Assembly: GCA_023421635.1 (NCBI GenBank)
Contig: JAEZSU010000348.1
Location: forward strand, 1 to 5,313
Direction of reading: 5' to 3'
DNA length: 5,313 nt
Origin: Actinomycetes bacterium
GTDB taxonomy: Bacteria; Actinomycetota; Actinomycetes; Actinomycetales; Microbacteriaceae
Shown: in pieces, positions 1-4,071 of the stretch
Position numbering within the stretch: the first letter of the stretch is position 1
Layout: each line of letters opens with the position of its first letter
The notes under the pieces: model-generated
The model's input: the letters and a program-made list of their open reading frames with translations, nothing else
The model's database searches: none
Told to the model about the DNA's origin: nothing
Program-made: the position numbers and the translations under genes

Positions 1-47
1 ATGTCGGAGCGGAGCGATGCCGCATCGAGGGCGTCGAGGATCTGCAT
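1..47 (-). CDS. rplS: 50S ribosomal protein L19, N-terminal fragment (runs off the window)
   Basis: Reading the minus strand from the ATG at 47-45 gives MQILDALDAASLRSD, after which the window ends. This resembles the N-terminus of actinobacterial L19, which typically begins M-x-I-L-D-x-(V/L)-D-A-A-S-L-R-x-D. L19 is a 50S protein at the interface with the 30S subunit. The assignment is supported by context: rplS is the normal last gene of the rpsP-rimM-trmD operon, and the rest of that operon lies on the same strand further right. The upstream bases are purine-rich (AGAGAGACAGA) but hold no strong Shine-Dalgarno. The 3' part is outside the window, so length and integrity cannot be judged. Only 15 residues are visible; the match comes from memory of the family plus the operon logic. 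Confidence 0.82.
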   Translation of the reverse strand, partial: MQILDALDAASLRSD

Positions 48-181
48 GGGTCTGTCTCTCTGCAACCGCCACAGGTCGGCGGCGGAACGAAGGCTTTCAC
101 GGATGTGTGTGTCCGGCGCCGATCACGCGTGGTGTTCGACGGGCTCCCCTGTGGCAGAGCCGGGCCTGGGCACAAACATCC
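48..181 (-). promoter_or_regulatory. Likely 5' untranslated leader of rplS
   Basis: This gene-free stretch lies between the putative -10 box and the rplS start codon. It would give a leader of roughly 125-130 nt, long for a ribosomal protein gene. Within it the minus strand reads GGCTC at 161-157 and GAGCC at 146-142, which can pair as a 5-bp stem around a 10-nt loop. No peptide, tRNA or known riboswitch is recognisable. L19 leaders with regulatory structures are known in other phyla; whether this one is regulatory is speculation. Confidence 0.35.
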
Positions 182-210
182 ATTCTGCCATGTCGGGGCA
201 CAACGGCCAA
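182..210 (-). promoter_or_regulatory. Putative sigma-70-type promoter for rplS
   Basis: On the minus strand, TTGGCC (210-205, four of six matches to TTGACA) is followed after exactly 17 nt by CAGAAT (187-182, four of six matches to TATAAT). It sits immediately after the stop codon of the upstream membrane-protein gene and points at rplS. This would let rplS be transcribed independently of trmD, from which it is separated by two inserted genes. Identified by eye only; no start-site data. Confidence 0.5.
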
Positions 211-216
211 ACCGCG

Positions 217-708
217 TCAGCCCTTCGGCGGCTTGGTCTCGTTGACGACGATCACCTCGGGCTGGAGCGGCTGGGCGGTCGGGCGCTCCGCCGGCAGGTA
301 GGCGACGCCCTCGGCGCTGTAGCGCACGAGCGTCTGCGGCCGCACCTCCTGCCACAGCTGCCTGATCGTCAGCGCGCACACGACGATCCCGACGAGGACG
401 GTCAGCACGAACAGGGGCGCCCACCAGGCCTGAGGGTAGAAGCCGAGGGCGATGGTCAGCGCATGCCACACGCCGAACCCGGCCACATCCGTCCAGGACA
501 CGGCTCGGGCCGTCCGCACGCTCGGTCGGGTGCGGACGAGGAACGTCAGCGCGAGCTGCCCGATGAAGACGGAGGGGATGGCGATGAACAGGACCCACAG
601 GAACGCCCAGGCGCCGGCGTTGAAGACGCCCCATCCGATGAAGAGCCACAGCGGCAGCACGAATGCGGCCGGGAGCAGCCAGAGGAAGAACGCGCGCCGG
701 ATCCACAT
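217..708 (-). CDS. Small four-span integral membrane protein of unknown function
   Basis: This 163-residue protein has about four predicted membrane segments (roughly residues 6-28, 32-58, 72-91 and 96-117). A short positively charged loop around 59-69 (RTRPSVRTAR) separates segments 2 and 3, and a soluble tail of about 45 residues ends in NETKPPKG. The Arg-rich N-terminus (MWIRR) and loop suggest both ends face the cytoplasm. I recall similar Microbacteriaceae proteins labelled 'MFS transporter permease', but this one is far too short for a 12-span MFS carrier and shows no transport motif. The ATG at 708 was preferred over an in-frame GTG at 744 because a -10-like box lies 7 nt before the ATG and neither codon has a convincing ribosome-binding site. 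It is on the same strand as rplS and ends 169 bp before it, so read-through is possible. Function is unknown. Confidence 0.78.
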   Translation of the reverse strand: MWIRRAFFLWLLPAAFVLPLWLFIGWGVFNAGAWAFLWVLFIAIPSVFIGQLALTFLVRTRPSVRTARAVSWTDVAGFGVWHALTIALGFYPQAWWAPLFVLTVLVGIVVCALTIRQLWQEVRPQTLVRYSAEGVAYLPAERPTAQPLQPEVIVVNETKPPKG

Positions 709-715
709 GGCTCCG

Positions 716-721
716 ATGGTA
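716..721 (-). promoter_or_regulatory. Putative -10 box giving a leaderless transcript for the membrane protein
   Basis: The minus strand reads TACCAT (721-716), then seven bases, then the ATG at 708. A start site about seven bases past a -10 box would fall on or beside the A of the ATG, the usual geometry of actinobacterial leaderless mRNAs. No good -35 is visible at 17-18 nt. The nearest SD-like bases (GGAG) end only 2 nt from the ATG, too close for normal ribosome binding. Inferred by eye. Confidence 0.45.
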
Positions 722-800
722 CGCGTGCCGCGACGTGCCGGCACGGGCGGGATGCGGACTCACCGGATCCGTTCAGGCACCCGTCCGCCGCAGCATCCGC

Positions 801-806
801 GACAAT
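801..806 (+). promoter_or_regulatory. Possible -10 box for map
   Basis: GACAAT matches TATAAT at four of six bases and lies 22 nt before the map ATG. A start site near 813 would leave a leader of about 16 nt that includes the ribosome-binding site. There is no recognisable -35 at the right distance, so this is a weak call in the 120-bp divergent gap between the membrane-protein gene and map. Confidence 0.3.
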
Positions 807-817
807 GGAAGGGAAAC

Positions 818-824
818 GAAGGAG
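818..824 (+). promoter_or_regulatory. Strong ribosome-binding site that fixes the map start
   Basis: GAAGGAG ends four bases before the ATG at 829. The plus-strand frame stays open all the way from base 1, so length alone would give a false 536-residue protein. This site, together with the end of family similarity at MIELRTPAEIEQM, places the true start at 829. Confidence 0.85.
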
Positions 825-828
825 CACC

Positions 829-1611
829 ATGATCGAACTGCGCACCCCGGCCGAGATCGAGCAGATGCGACCGGCCGGCCGGTTCGTCGCCGAGACCCTC
901 GCGACGCTCCGCGAGGAGACGAAGGTCGGGACGAACCTGCTCTCGATCGATCGTCGGGCGCATGACCTCATCCGCGCCGCCGGCGCCGAGTCGTGCTACA
1001 TCGACTACCACCCTTCGTTCGGCGCCAGCCCGTTCGGCAAGGTGCTGTGCACGTCCATCAACGACGCCGTGCTGCACGGACTCCCCCACGACTACACACT
1101 CCGCGACGGCGACCTCGTGTCGCTGGACTTCGCCGCGTCGATCGACGGCTGGGTCGCCGACTCCGCCGTCTCGTTCATCGTGGGCACCCCGCGCGACGAG
1201 GACCTGCGGCTCATCGAGACGACGGAGCGGGCGCTGGATGCGGCGATCGCCGCGGCCACCGTGGGGAACCGGATCGGCGACGTCTCGGCGGCGATCGCGG
1301 CGGTCGCGCACGGCGAGGGGTACAGCATCAACACCGACTTCGGCGGTCACGGCGTGGGCCATGTCATGCACGGCGACCCGCACGTGCCGAACGACGGCAA
1401 GGCCGGGCGCGGCTACCCGCTGCGCGCGGGGCTCGTGGTCGCCCTCGAGCCCTGGTTCCTTGCGACGACGGACGAGCTGGTCACGGACCGCGACGGCTGG
1501 ACGCTCCGGAGCGCCGACGGCTCCCGCGGTGCGCACTCCGAGCACACGGTCGCGATCACCGAGGACGGCCCCATCGTGCTGACCGACCGGTCGTTCCTCG
1601 GCGTCGACTGA
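829..1611 (+). CDS. map: Type I methionine aminopeptidase
   Basis: This 260-residue metalloprotease removes the initiator Met from nascent proteins in the cytosol. The length is normal for a short type Ia enzyme without an N-terminal zinc-finger extension. The five metal ligands are all present: D100 (SLDF), D111 (VADSAVSF), H174 (GGHGVGH), E207 (ALEPWF) and E238 (HSEH). They have the same mutual spacing as E. coli D97, D108, H171, E204 and E235. The active-site histidines equivalent to E. coli H79 and H178 are H83 (VLHG) and H181 (MHGDP). The usual Glu after the latter His is Gly here. It is a single gene opposed to its neighbours, divergent from the membrane protein and convergent with trmD. 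Actinobacteria usually keep a housekeeping map near secY-adk-infA, so this is probably a second copy (inference). Confidence 0.95.
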   Translation: MIELRTPAEIEQMRPAGRFVAETLATLREETKVGTNLLSIDRRAHDLIRAAGAESCYIDYHPSFGASPFGKVLCTSINDAVLHGLPHDYTLRDGDLVSLDFAASIDGWVADSAVSFIVGTPRDEDLRLIETTERALDAAIAAATVGNRIGDVSAAIAAVAHGEGYSINTDFGGHGVGHVMHGDPHVPNDGKAGRGYPLRAGLVVALEPWFLATTDELVTDRDGWTLRSADGSRGAHSEHTVAITEDGPIVLTDRSFLGVD

Positions 1612-1616
1612 CCCCC

Positions 1617-1647
1617 GGTCGTTGAGCGAGCGCAGCGAGACGAAACG
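1617..1647 (+). repeat. Direct repeat unit 1 (31 nt)
   Basis: First copy, beginning six bases after the map stop codon. It pairs imperfectly with the inverted unit at 1656-1692: ten bases at the outer end (GGTCGTTGAG) and seven at the inner end (CGAAACG) are perfectly complementary. Confidence 0.9.
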
Positions 1648-1655
1648 AGACACCC

Positions 1656-1692
1656 CGTTTCGACTCGTCGCTCCGCTCCTCACTCAACGACC
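1656..1692 (-). repeat. Inverted repeat unit 1 (37 nt)
   Basis: Runs from CGTTTCGACTCGTCG to CTCACTCAACGACC on the plus strand. It carries the CTCACT variant shared only with the truncated unit at 1741-1758, which links those two as duplicates. Confidence 0.9.
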
Positions 1693-1703
1693 AGAACACC
1701 ACC

Positions 1704-1734
1704 GGTCGTTGAGCGAGCGCAGCGAGACGAAACG
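1704..1734 (+). repeat. Direct repeat unit 2 (31 nt)
   Basis: Identical to unit 1 over all 31 bases and starting 87 nt after it. It is preceded by the spacer CAGAACACCACC, nearly the same as the spacer before unit 3. Confidence 0.9.
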
Positions 1735-1740
1735 ACACCC

Positions 1741-1758
1741 GCTCCTCACTCAACGACC
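1741..1758 (-). repeat. Truncated inverted repeat unit 2 (18 nt left)
   Basis: Only the outer part, from GCTCCTCACT to CAACGACC, remains. The first 19 bases of the 37-nt unit are missing, together with two spacer bases, which shortens this composite from 87 to 66 nt. Confidence 0.85.
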
Positions 1759-1769
1759 AGGACACCACC

Positions 1770-1800
1770 GGTCGTTGAGCGAGCGCAGCGAGACGAAACG
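1770..1800 (+). repeat. Direct repeat unit 3 (31 nt)
   Basis: Third identical 31-nt copy, 66 nt after unit 2. Its first 14 bases (1770-1783) are perfectly complementary to 1826-1839 of the next inverted unit. Only two bases separate the two units, giving the tightest hairpin of the array. Confidence 0.9.
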
Positions 1801-1802
1801 CC

Positions 1803-1839
1803 CGTTTCGACTCGTCCCTCCCCTCCTCGCTCAACGACC
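1803..1839 (-). repeat. Inverted repeat unit 3 (37 nt)
   Basis: Full-length inverted copy with CTCGCT in place of the CTCACT variant. It carries two G-to-C changes (1817 and 1822) relative to the copy at 1656-1692, which weaken pairing in the middle of the stem. Confidence 0.88.
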
Positions 1840-1854
1840 GAAGCACACCCACCG

Positions 1855-1891
1855 CGTTTCGCCTCTTCGCTCCGCTCCTCGCTCAACGACC
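1855..1891 (-). repeat. Inverted repeat unit 4 (37 nt), without a direct partner
   Basis: Full-length inverted copy with small changes near its start (CGCCTCTTCG in place of CGACTCGTCG). It has no adjacent 31-nt direct unit and ends 19 bases before the trmD stop codon. It may be an orphan half of a lost pair or could pair with a distant direct unit. Confidence 0.85.
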
Positions 1892-1910
1892 GAAACGGGA
1901 CGACGCGGCG

Positions 1911-2600
1911 TCAGTCGGATAAAAGGTCGGGGCGGCGCTCGCGCGTGCGCTCGAGCTGCTGCTCGCGTCGCCACTGGTCGACCCGCCCGTGGTGACCGCT
2001 GAGCAGCACCTCCGGCACGTCGTAGCCGCGCCAGGACGCCGGCTTCGTGTACGACGGGTACTCGAGCAGCCCGTCCTCGTGGGACTCCTCCACGAGCGAT
2101 GCCGGGTTCCCGACGACACCGGGAATCAGCCGGCCGACGGCCTCGATCATCGCCATCGCTGCGACCTCGCCGCCGTTCAGCACGTAATCGCCGAGGCTCA
2201 CCAGGCGCACCTCGCCGAGCGTCGCGGCGTACGCGAACACGCGCTCGTCGATGCCTTCGTAACGGCCGCACCCGAAGACGAGGTGGTCCCGTTCCGACCA
2301 CTCGCGTGCGGTTGCCTGAGTGAACCGCTCGCCGGCGGGCGACGGGAACACGATGGTCGGGCGGGTCCCGGCGTCGGAGACGATGGCGTCGAGCGCCTCG
2401 CCCCACGGGTCCGGCTTCATCACCATCCCGGCGCCGCCGCCGTACGGGGTGTCGTCGACCGTGCGGTGGCGATCGTGGGTCCAGTCACGCAGGTCGTGCA
2501 CGCGCACGTCCAGCAGCCCCTTCCCCCGAGCCTTGCCCAGGAGCGAAACCTCCAGGACGTCGAAGAATCCGGGGAAGATCGAGACGACGTCGACGCGCAC
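1911..2600 (-). CDS. trmD: tRNA (guanine-N1)-methyltransferase TrmD
   Basis: TrmD uses S-adenosylmethionine to make m1G37 next to the anticodon, preventing +1 frameshifting; it acts as a homodimer in the cytosol. The 229 residues match the bacterial norm of about 230-250. The SPOUT trefoil-knot SAM-binding segments are visible: PSPAGERF (87-93), [13 protein letters not shown] (109-121) and [15 protein letters not shown] (135-149), followed by RLIPGVVGN (157-165). [13 protein letters not shown] (175-187) contains D176, the apparent equivalent of the catalytic Asp of H. influenzae TrmD. The N-terminus [10 protein letters not shown] and [10 protein letters not shown] (52-61) are also family hallmarks. 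The start is GTG, four bases after the rimM stop, with GAGGA 8 nt upstream lying inside the end of rimM. The next gene on this strand is not rplS, and the palindromic array follows its stop. Confidence 0.97.
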   Translation of the reverse strand: MRVDVVSIFPGFFDVLEVSLLGKARGKGLLDVRVHDLRDWTHDRHRTVDDTPYGGGAGMVMKPDPWGEALDAIVSDAGTRPTIVFPSPAGERFTQATAREWSERDHLVFGCGRYEGIDERVFAYAATLGEVRLVSLGDYVLNGGEVAAMAMIEAVGRLIPGVVGNPASLVEESHEDGLLEYPSYTKPASWRGYDVPEVLLSGHHGRVDQWRREQQLERTRERRPDLLSD

Positions 2601-2604
2601 CGGC

Positions 2605-3243
2605 TCAGTCCTCGGCGTCGTCCGCGTCGGCCGCGGTCGGCTCGTCCGGCTCGCCGGGAAGGTCCTCGAGGAGCCCTGGCGGCGGGGTGACCACGACCCG
2701 GCCGGCGGCCACGTCGACCTCCGGCACGATCGCCTTCACGAAGGGGACGAGCACCTCGCGGTCGTCGTGCGCGATGACGAGCAGGTCCTGGGCGGGCAGA
2801 TGCTCGACGCGCAGCACCCGGCCGATGCGGTCGCCGTCGCGGAACACGTCCAGCCCCACGAGCTGGTGGTCGTACCAGGCGTCGTCCTCGGTGACGGCGT
2901 CGGTCTCCTCGTCGATCCAGAGGATCGCGCGGACCAGGCTCTCGGCGGCGGTGCGGTCATCCACCCCGGCCAGGAAGACGACCGGGTGGGAGTTCATCCA
3001 CCGGAACTCGCGCACCTCGACGGTCTTGCCGAACCACGGCGACGAATCGGGCACCTGAAGTGTGAAGACGGCCCCCGGCACGAACCTGCCGTCGGGGTCG
3101 TCGGTGTAGAGCTCGAGCTTGAGTGCACCCTTGAGTCCGTGGGCCTTGACGAGGCGGCCGACACGGAGCTGGGTCTTACCGGCGGGGCGGGGAGCGCGCG
3201 CAGAAGCGTCCTTCGCCCCCGAGGACGACGAGGAGGAGTCCAT
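2605..3243 (-). CDS. rimM: Ribosome maturation factor RimM
   Basis: RimM binds the 30S subunit through S19 and assists late folding of the 16S 3' domain. The 212-residue protein has the two expected parts. An N-terminal beta-barrel starts at [25 protein letters not shown] (residues 26-50). A PRC-barrel covers about 123-190, with [11 protein letters not shown] and [33 protein letters not shown]. Two additions lie outside the folded parts: a Ser/Ala-rich head of about 25 residues ([12 protein letters not shown]) and an acidic tail rich in Asp and Ala. The ATG overlaps the stop of the upstream KH gene by one base (TGATG), which favours translational coupling. A start further inside the head cannot be excluded but would break this overlap. 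Confidence 0.96.
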   Translation of the reverse strand: MDSSSSSSGAKDASARAPRPAGKTQLRVGRLVKAHGLKGALKLELYTDDPDGRFVPGAVFTLQVPDSSPWFGKTVEVREFRWMNSHPVVFLAGVDDRTAAESLVRAILWIDEETDAVTEDDAWYDHQLVGLDVFRDGDRIGRVLRVEHLPAQDLLVIAHDDREVLVPFVKAIVPEVDVAAGRVVVTPPPGLLEDLPGEPDEPTAADADDAED

Positions 3244-3473
3244 CAGTCGTCAGCGACGTCGACTCGGATGCGGCCGGGAGCGGCCAGTGCACCCATCACG
3301 GTGCGGAGTGCTTTGGCGGTGCGACCGCCGCGCCCGATCACGCGACCCCGGTCGTCGGGGTGCACGTGGACCTCCAGCACGTCCCCGCGCGGCGAGGTGT
3401 GGGAAGCGATACGCACGTCGTCGGGGCGATCGACGATCCCCTTGACGACGTGCTCGAGCGCGGCGGTCAACAC
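3243..3473 (-). CDS. khpA: KH-domain RNA-binding protein (KhpA type)
   Basis: This 76-residue protein is a single KH domain. The RNA-contacting loop is seen in GRVIGRGGRTAKALR, with GRGG at residues 47-50 as the GxxG signature. The N-terminal helix LEHVVKGIVDRPDDV is typical of the family. KhpA proteins bind RNA, often paired with KhpB/Jag, and in several bacteria affect cell division and elongation; in actinobacteria the gene is regularly found between rpsP and rimM, as here. The start is GTG, five bases after the rpsP stop, with a GAGG motif inside the end of rpsP. It overlaps rimM by one base, so the three genes are almost certainly one transcript. Confidence 0.93.
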   Translation of the reverse strand: MLTAALEHVVKGIVDRPDDVRIASHTSPRGDVLEVHVHPDDRGRVIGRGGRTAKALRTVMGALAAPGRIRVDVADD

Positions 3474-3478
3474 GATGA

Positions 3479-3892
3479 TTACGCCTCGGTGTTCTCTTCG
3501 GCGGGAGCCTCGGCCTCGTCGGCGGCCGGAGCGGCCTTCTTCTCGGCCTTGGGCTTGATGACCGACTTCTTGGCGGCGTCGATCTCGAACGGCGCCTTCG
3601 GCTCGGCGACCTTGACGGTGCTGACGGCGTTGGCGTCGCCCTTGTAGCGGCCCCAGTCACCGGTGAGCTTGAGCAGCGCGAGCACCTGCTCGGTCGGCTG
3701 CGCGCCAACGCCGAGCCAGTACTGGGCACGCTCCGAGTCGACCTCGATCAGCGACGGCTGCTCGGTCGGGTGGTACTTGCCGATCTCCTCGATGACGCGA
3801 CCGTCGCGCTTGGTGCGCGAGTCGGCGACGACGATGCGGTAGTAGGGCGCACGGATCTTGCCGAGACGCTTGAGACGGATCTTGACTGCCAC
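3479..3892 (-). CDS. rpsP: 30S ribosomal protein S16
   Basis: S16 is an early-to-middle assembly protein of the 30S subunit. The core is clear: [20 protein letters not shown] at the N-terminus, then [22 protein letters not shown] and [23 protein letters not shown], ending near residue 85. The protein continues to 137 residues with a tail that is first Lys/Ala-rich and then Glu/Ala-rich (residues 106-137). Such extensions are common in actinobacterial S16, whereas the E. coli protein has only about 82 residues. The start codon is GTG, with AGGAG four bases upstream (3901-3897). It is the first gene of the rpsP-KH-rimM-trmD operon and appears to have its own promoter at 4012-4041. Confidence 0.98.
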   Translation of the reverse strand: MAVKIRLKRLGKIRAPYYRIVVADSRTKRDGRVIEEIGKYHPTEQPSLIEVDSERAQYWLGVGAQPTEQVLALLKLTGDWGRYKGDANAVSTVKVAEPKAPFEIDAAKKSVIKPKAEKKAAPAADEAEAPAEENTEA

Positions 3893-3896
3893 GATT

Positions 3897-3901
3897 CTCC
3901 T
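3897..3901 (-). promoter_or_regulatory. Ribosome-binding site of rpsP
   Basis: AGGAG on the minus strand ends four bases before the GTG at 3892. It supports the GTG as the start of S16 and agrees with the conserved [10 protein letters not shown]-terminus. Confidence 0.85.
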
Positions 3902-4006
3902 GAACGTGTGAAGGTTGACGAACTGGTCGCCTGGAGCGTGGGGTGCACACCCGGCGGAAGCTCTGGGGTCGGACGCCGACGGATAGAGGGTCGGTCGGGG
4001 TCCAAC
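3902..4006 (-). promoter_or_regulatory. Likely 5' leader of the rpsP operon with two small hairpins
   Basis: If transcription starts about seven bases after the -10 box, the rpsP mRNA carries a leader of about 110 nt. On the minus strand GGTTGG (4007-4002) can pair with CCGACC (3994-3989) around a 7-nt loop at or near the very 5' end. GTCGG (3980-3976) can pair with CCGAC (3972-3968) around a 3-nt loop. These stems are short and could occur by chance in such GC-rich DNA. No known riboswitch is recognised. Confidence 0.35.
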
Positions 4007-4011
4007 CGTCT

Positions 4012-4041
4012 ATTTTGCCAGATGAACGCGCGTCCCGCGAA
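4012..4041 (-). promoter_or_regulatory. Putative promoter of the rpsP-khpA-rimM-trmD operon
   Basis: The minus strand reads TTCGCG (4041-4036), an 18-nt spacer and CAAAAT (4017-4012). The -10 matches TATAAT at four positions and lies in TGGCAAAATA, the only A/T-rich patch in the divergent gap. The -35 is poor (three matches). The position, upstream of the first gene of the operon and directed towards it, supports the call. Confidence 0.5.
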
Positions 4042-4059
4042 CACGCCACGGCACCGTGT

Positions 4060-4065
4060 CAGACT
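4060..4065 (+). promoter_or_regulatory. Possible -10 box for a leaderless ybdK transcript
   Basis: CAGACT is followed by six bases and then the GTG at 4072. There is no Shine-Dalgarno sequence before that GTG, so a leaderless mRNA beginning at the start codon is the simplest explanation. The box matches TATAAT at only three positions and no -35 is evident. It lies just upstream of the rpsP promoter elements on the other strand, so the two promoters are back to back. Confidence 0.35.
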
Positions 4066-4071
4066 GAGCGC

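Larger units (their letters stand above)
1612..1910. repeat. Intergenic palindromic repeat array between convergent map and trmD
   Basis: Almost the whole 299-bp gap is made of two related units in opposite orientation. The 31-nt direct unit starts GGTCGTTGAGCGAG and ends CGAAACG. The 37-nt inverted unit starts CGTTTCG and ends CTCAACGACC. There are three direct and four inverted units, one truncated, separated by short spacers that often contain ACACC. Each direct-inverted pair can fold into a long imperfect hairpin. Read in one frame the direct unit encodes the spurious peptide SLSERSETKR. I recall such units as dispersed repeats in Microbacteriaceae genomes. A role as a two-way transcription stop between converging genes is plausible, but there are no T-tracts after the stems. 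No gene or transposase is present. Confidence 0.9.

Noticed and set aside
1..22. GAGCGGAGCGATG at the window edge resembles the core of the palindromic repeats
   Set aside because: It is explained as codons for SLRSD in the L19 N-terminus and lacks the flanking GGTCGTTGAG and CGAAACG arms.
1..828. Plus-strand frame open from base 1 and continuous with map, suggesting a 536-residue protein
   Set aside because: The part before 829 is Arg/Pro/Asp-rich with no recognisable domain, runs antisense to rplS and the membrane-protein gene, and is followed by a strong ribosome-binding site at the true map start. Long chance frames are expected in such GC-rich DNA.
760..1683. 307-residue open frame antisense to map
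   Set aside because: It mirrors the map coding frame, has a low-complexity Arg/Val/Asp composition and no motifs; map itself has all catalytic residues.
1612..1910. CRISPR array
   Set aside because: Units alternate in orientation, spacers are short and similar to each other (ACACC-rich), and no cas gene is present.
1612..1910. Remnant of an insertion sequence
   Set aside because: No transposase fragment, no single outer pair of terminal inverted repeats and no clear target duplication; the structure is an internal series of paired units.
1556..2002. Short open frames on both strands repeating SERSETKR or LSEERSDESKR
   Set aside because: These are translations of the palindromic repeat units, not proteins; they have no start signals and change with repeat copy number.
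1989..3558. Plus-strand open frames across trmD, rimM and the KH gene
   Set aside because: They run antisense to three well-recognised operon genes and have no motifs or ribosome-binding sites.
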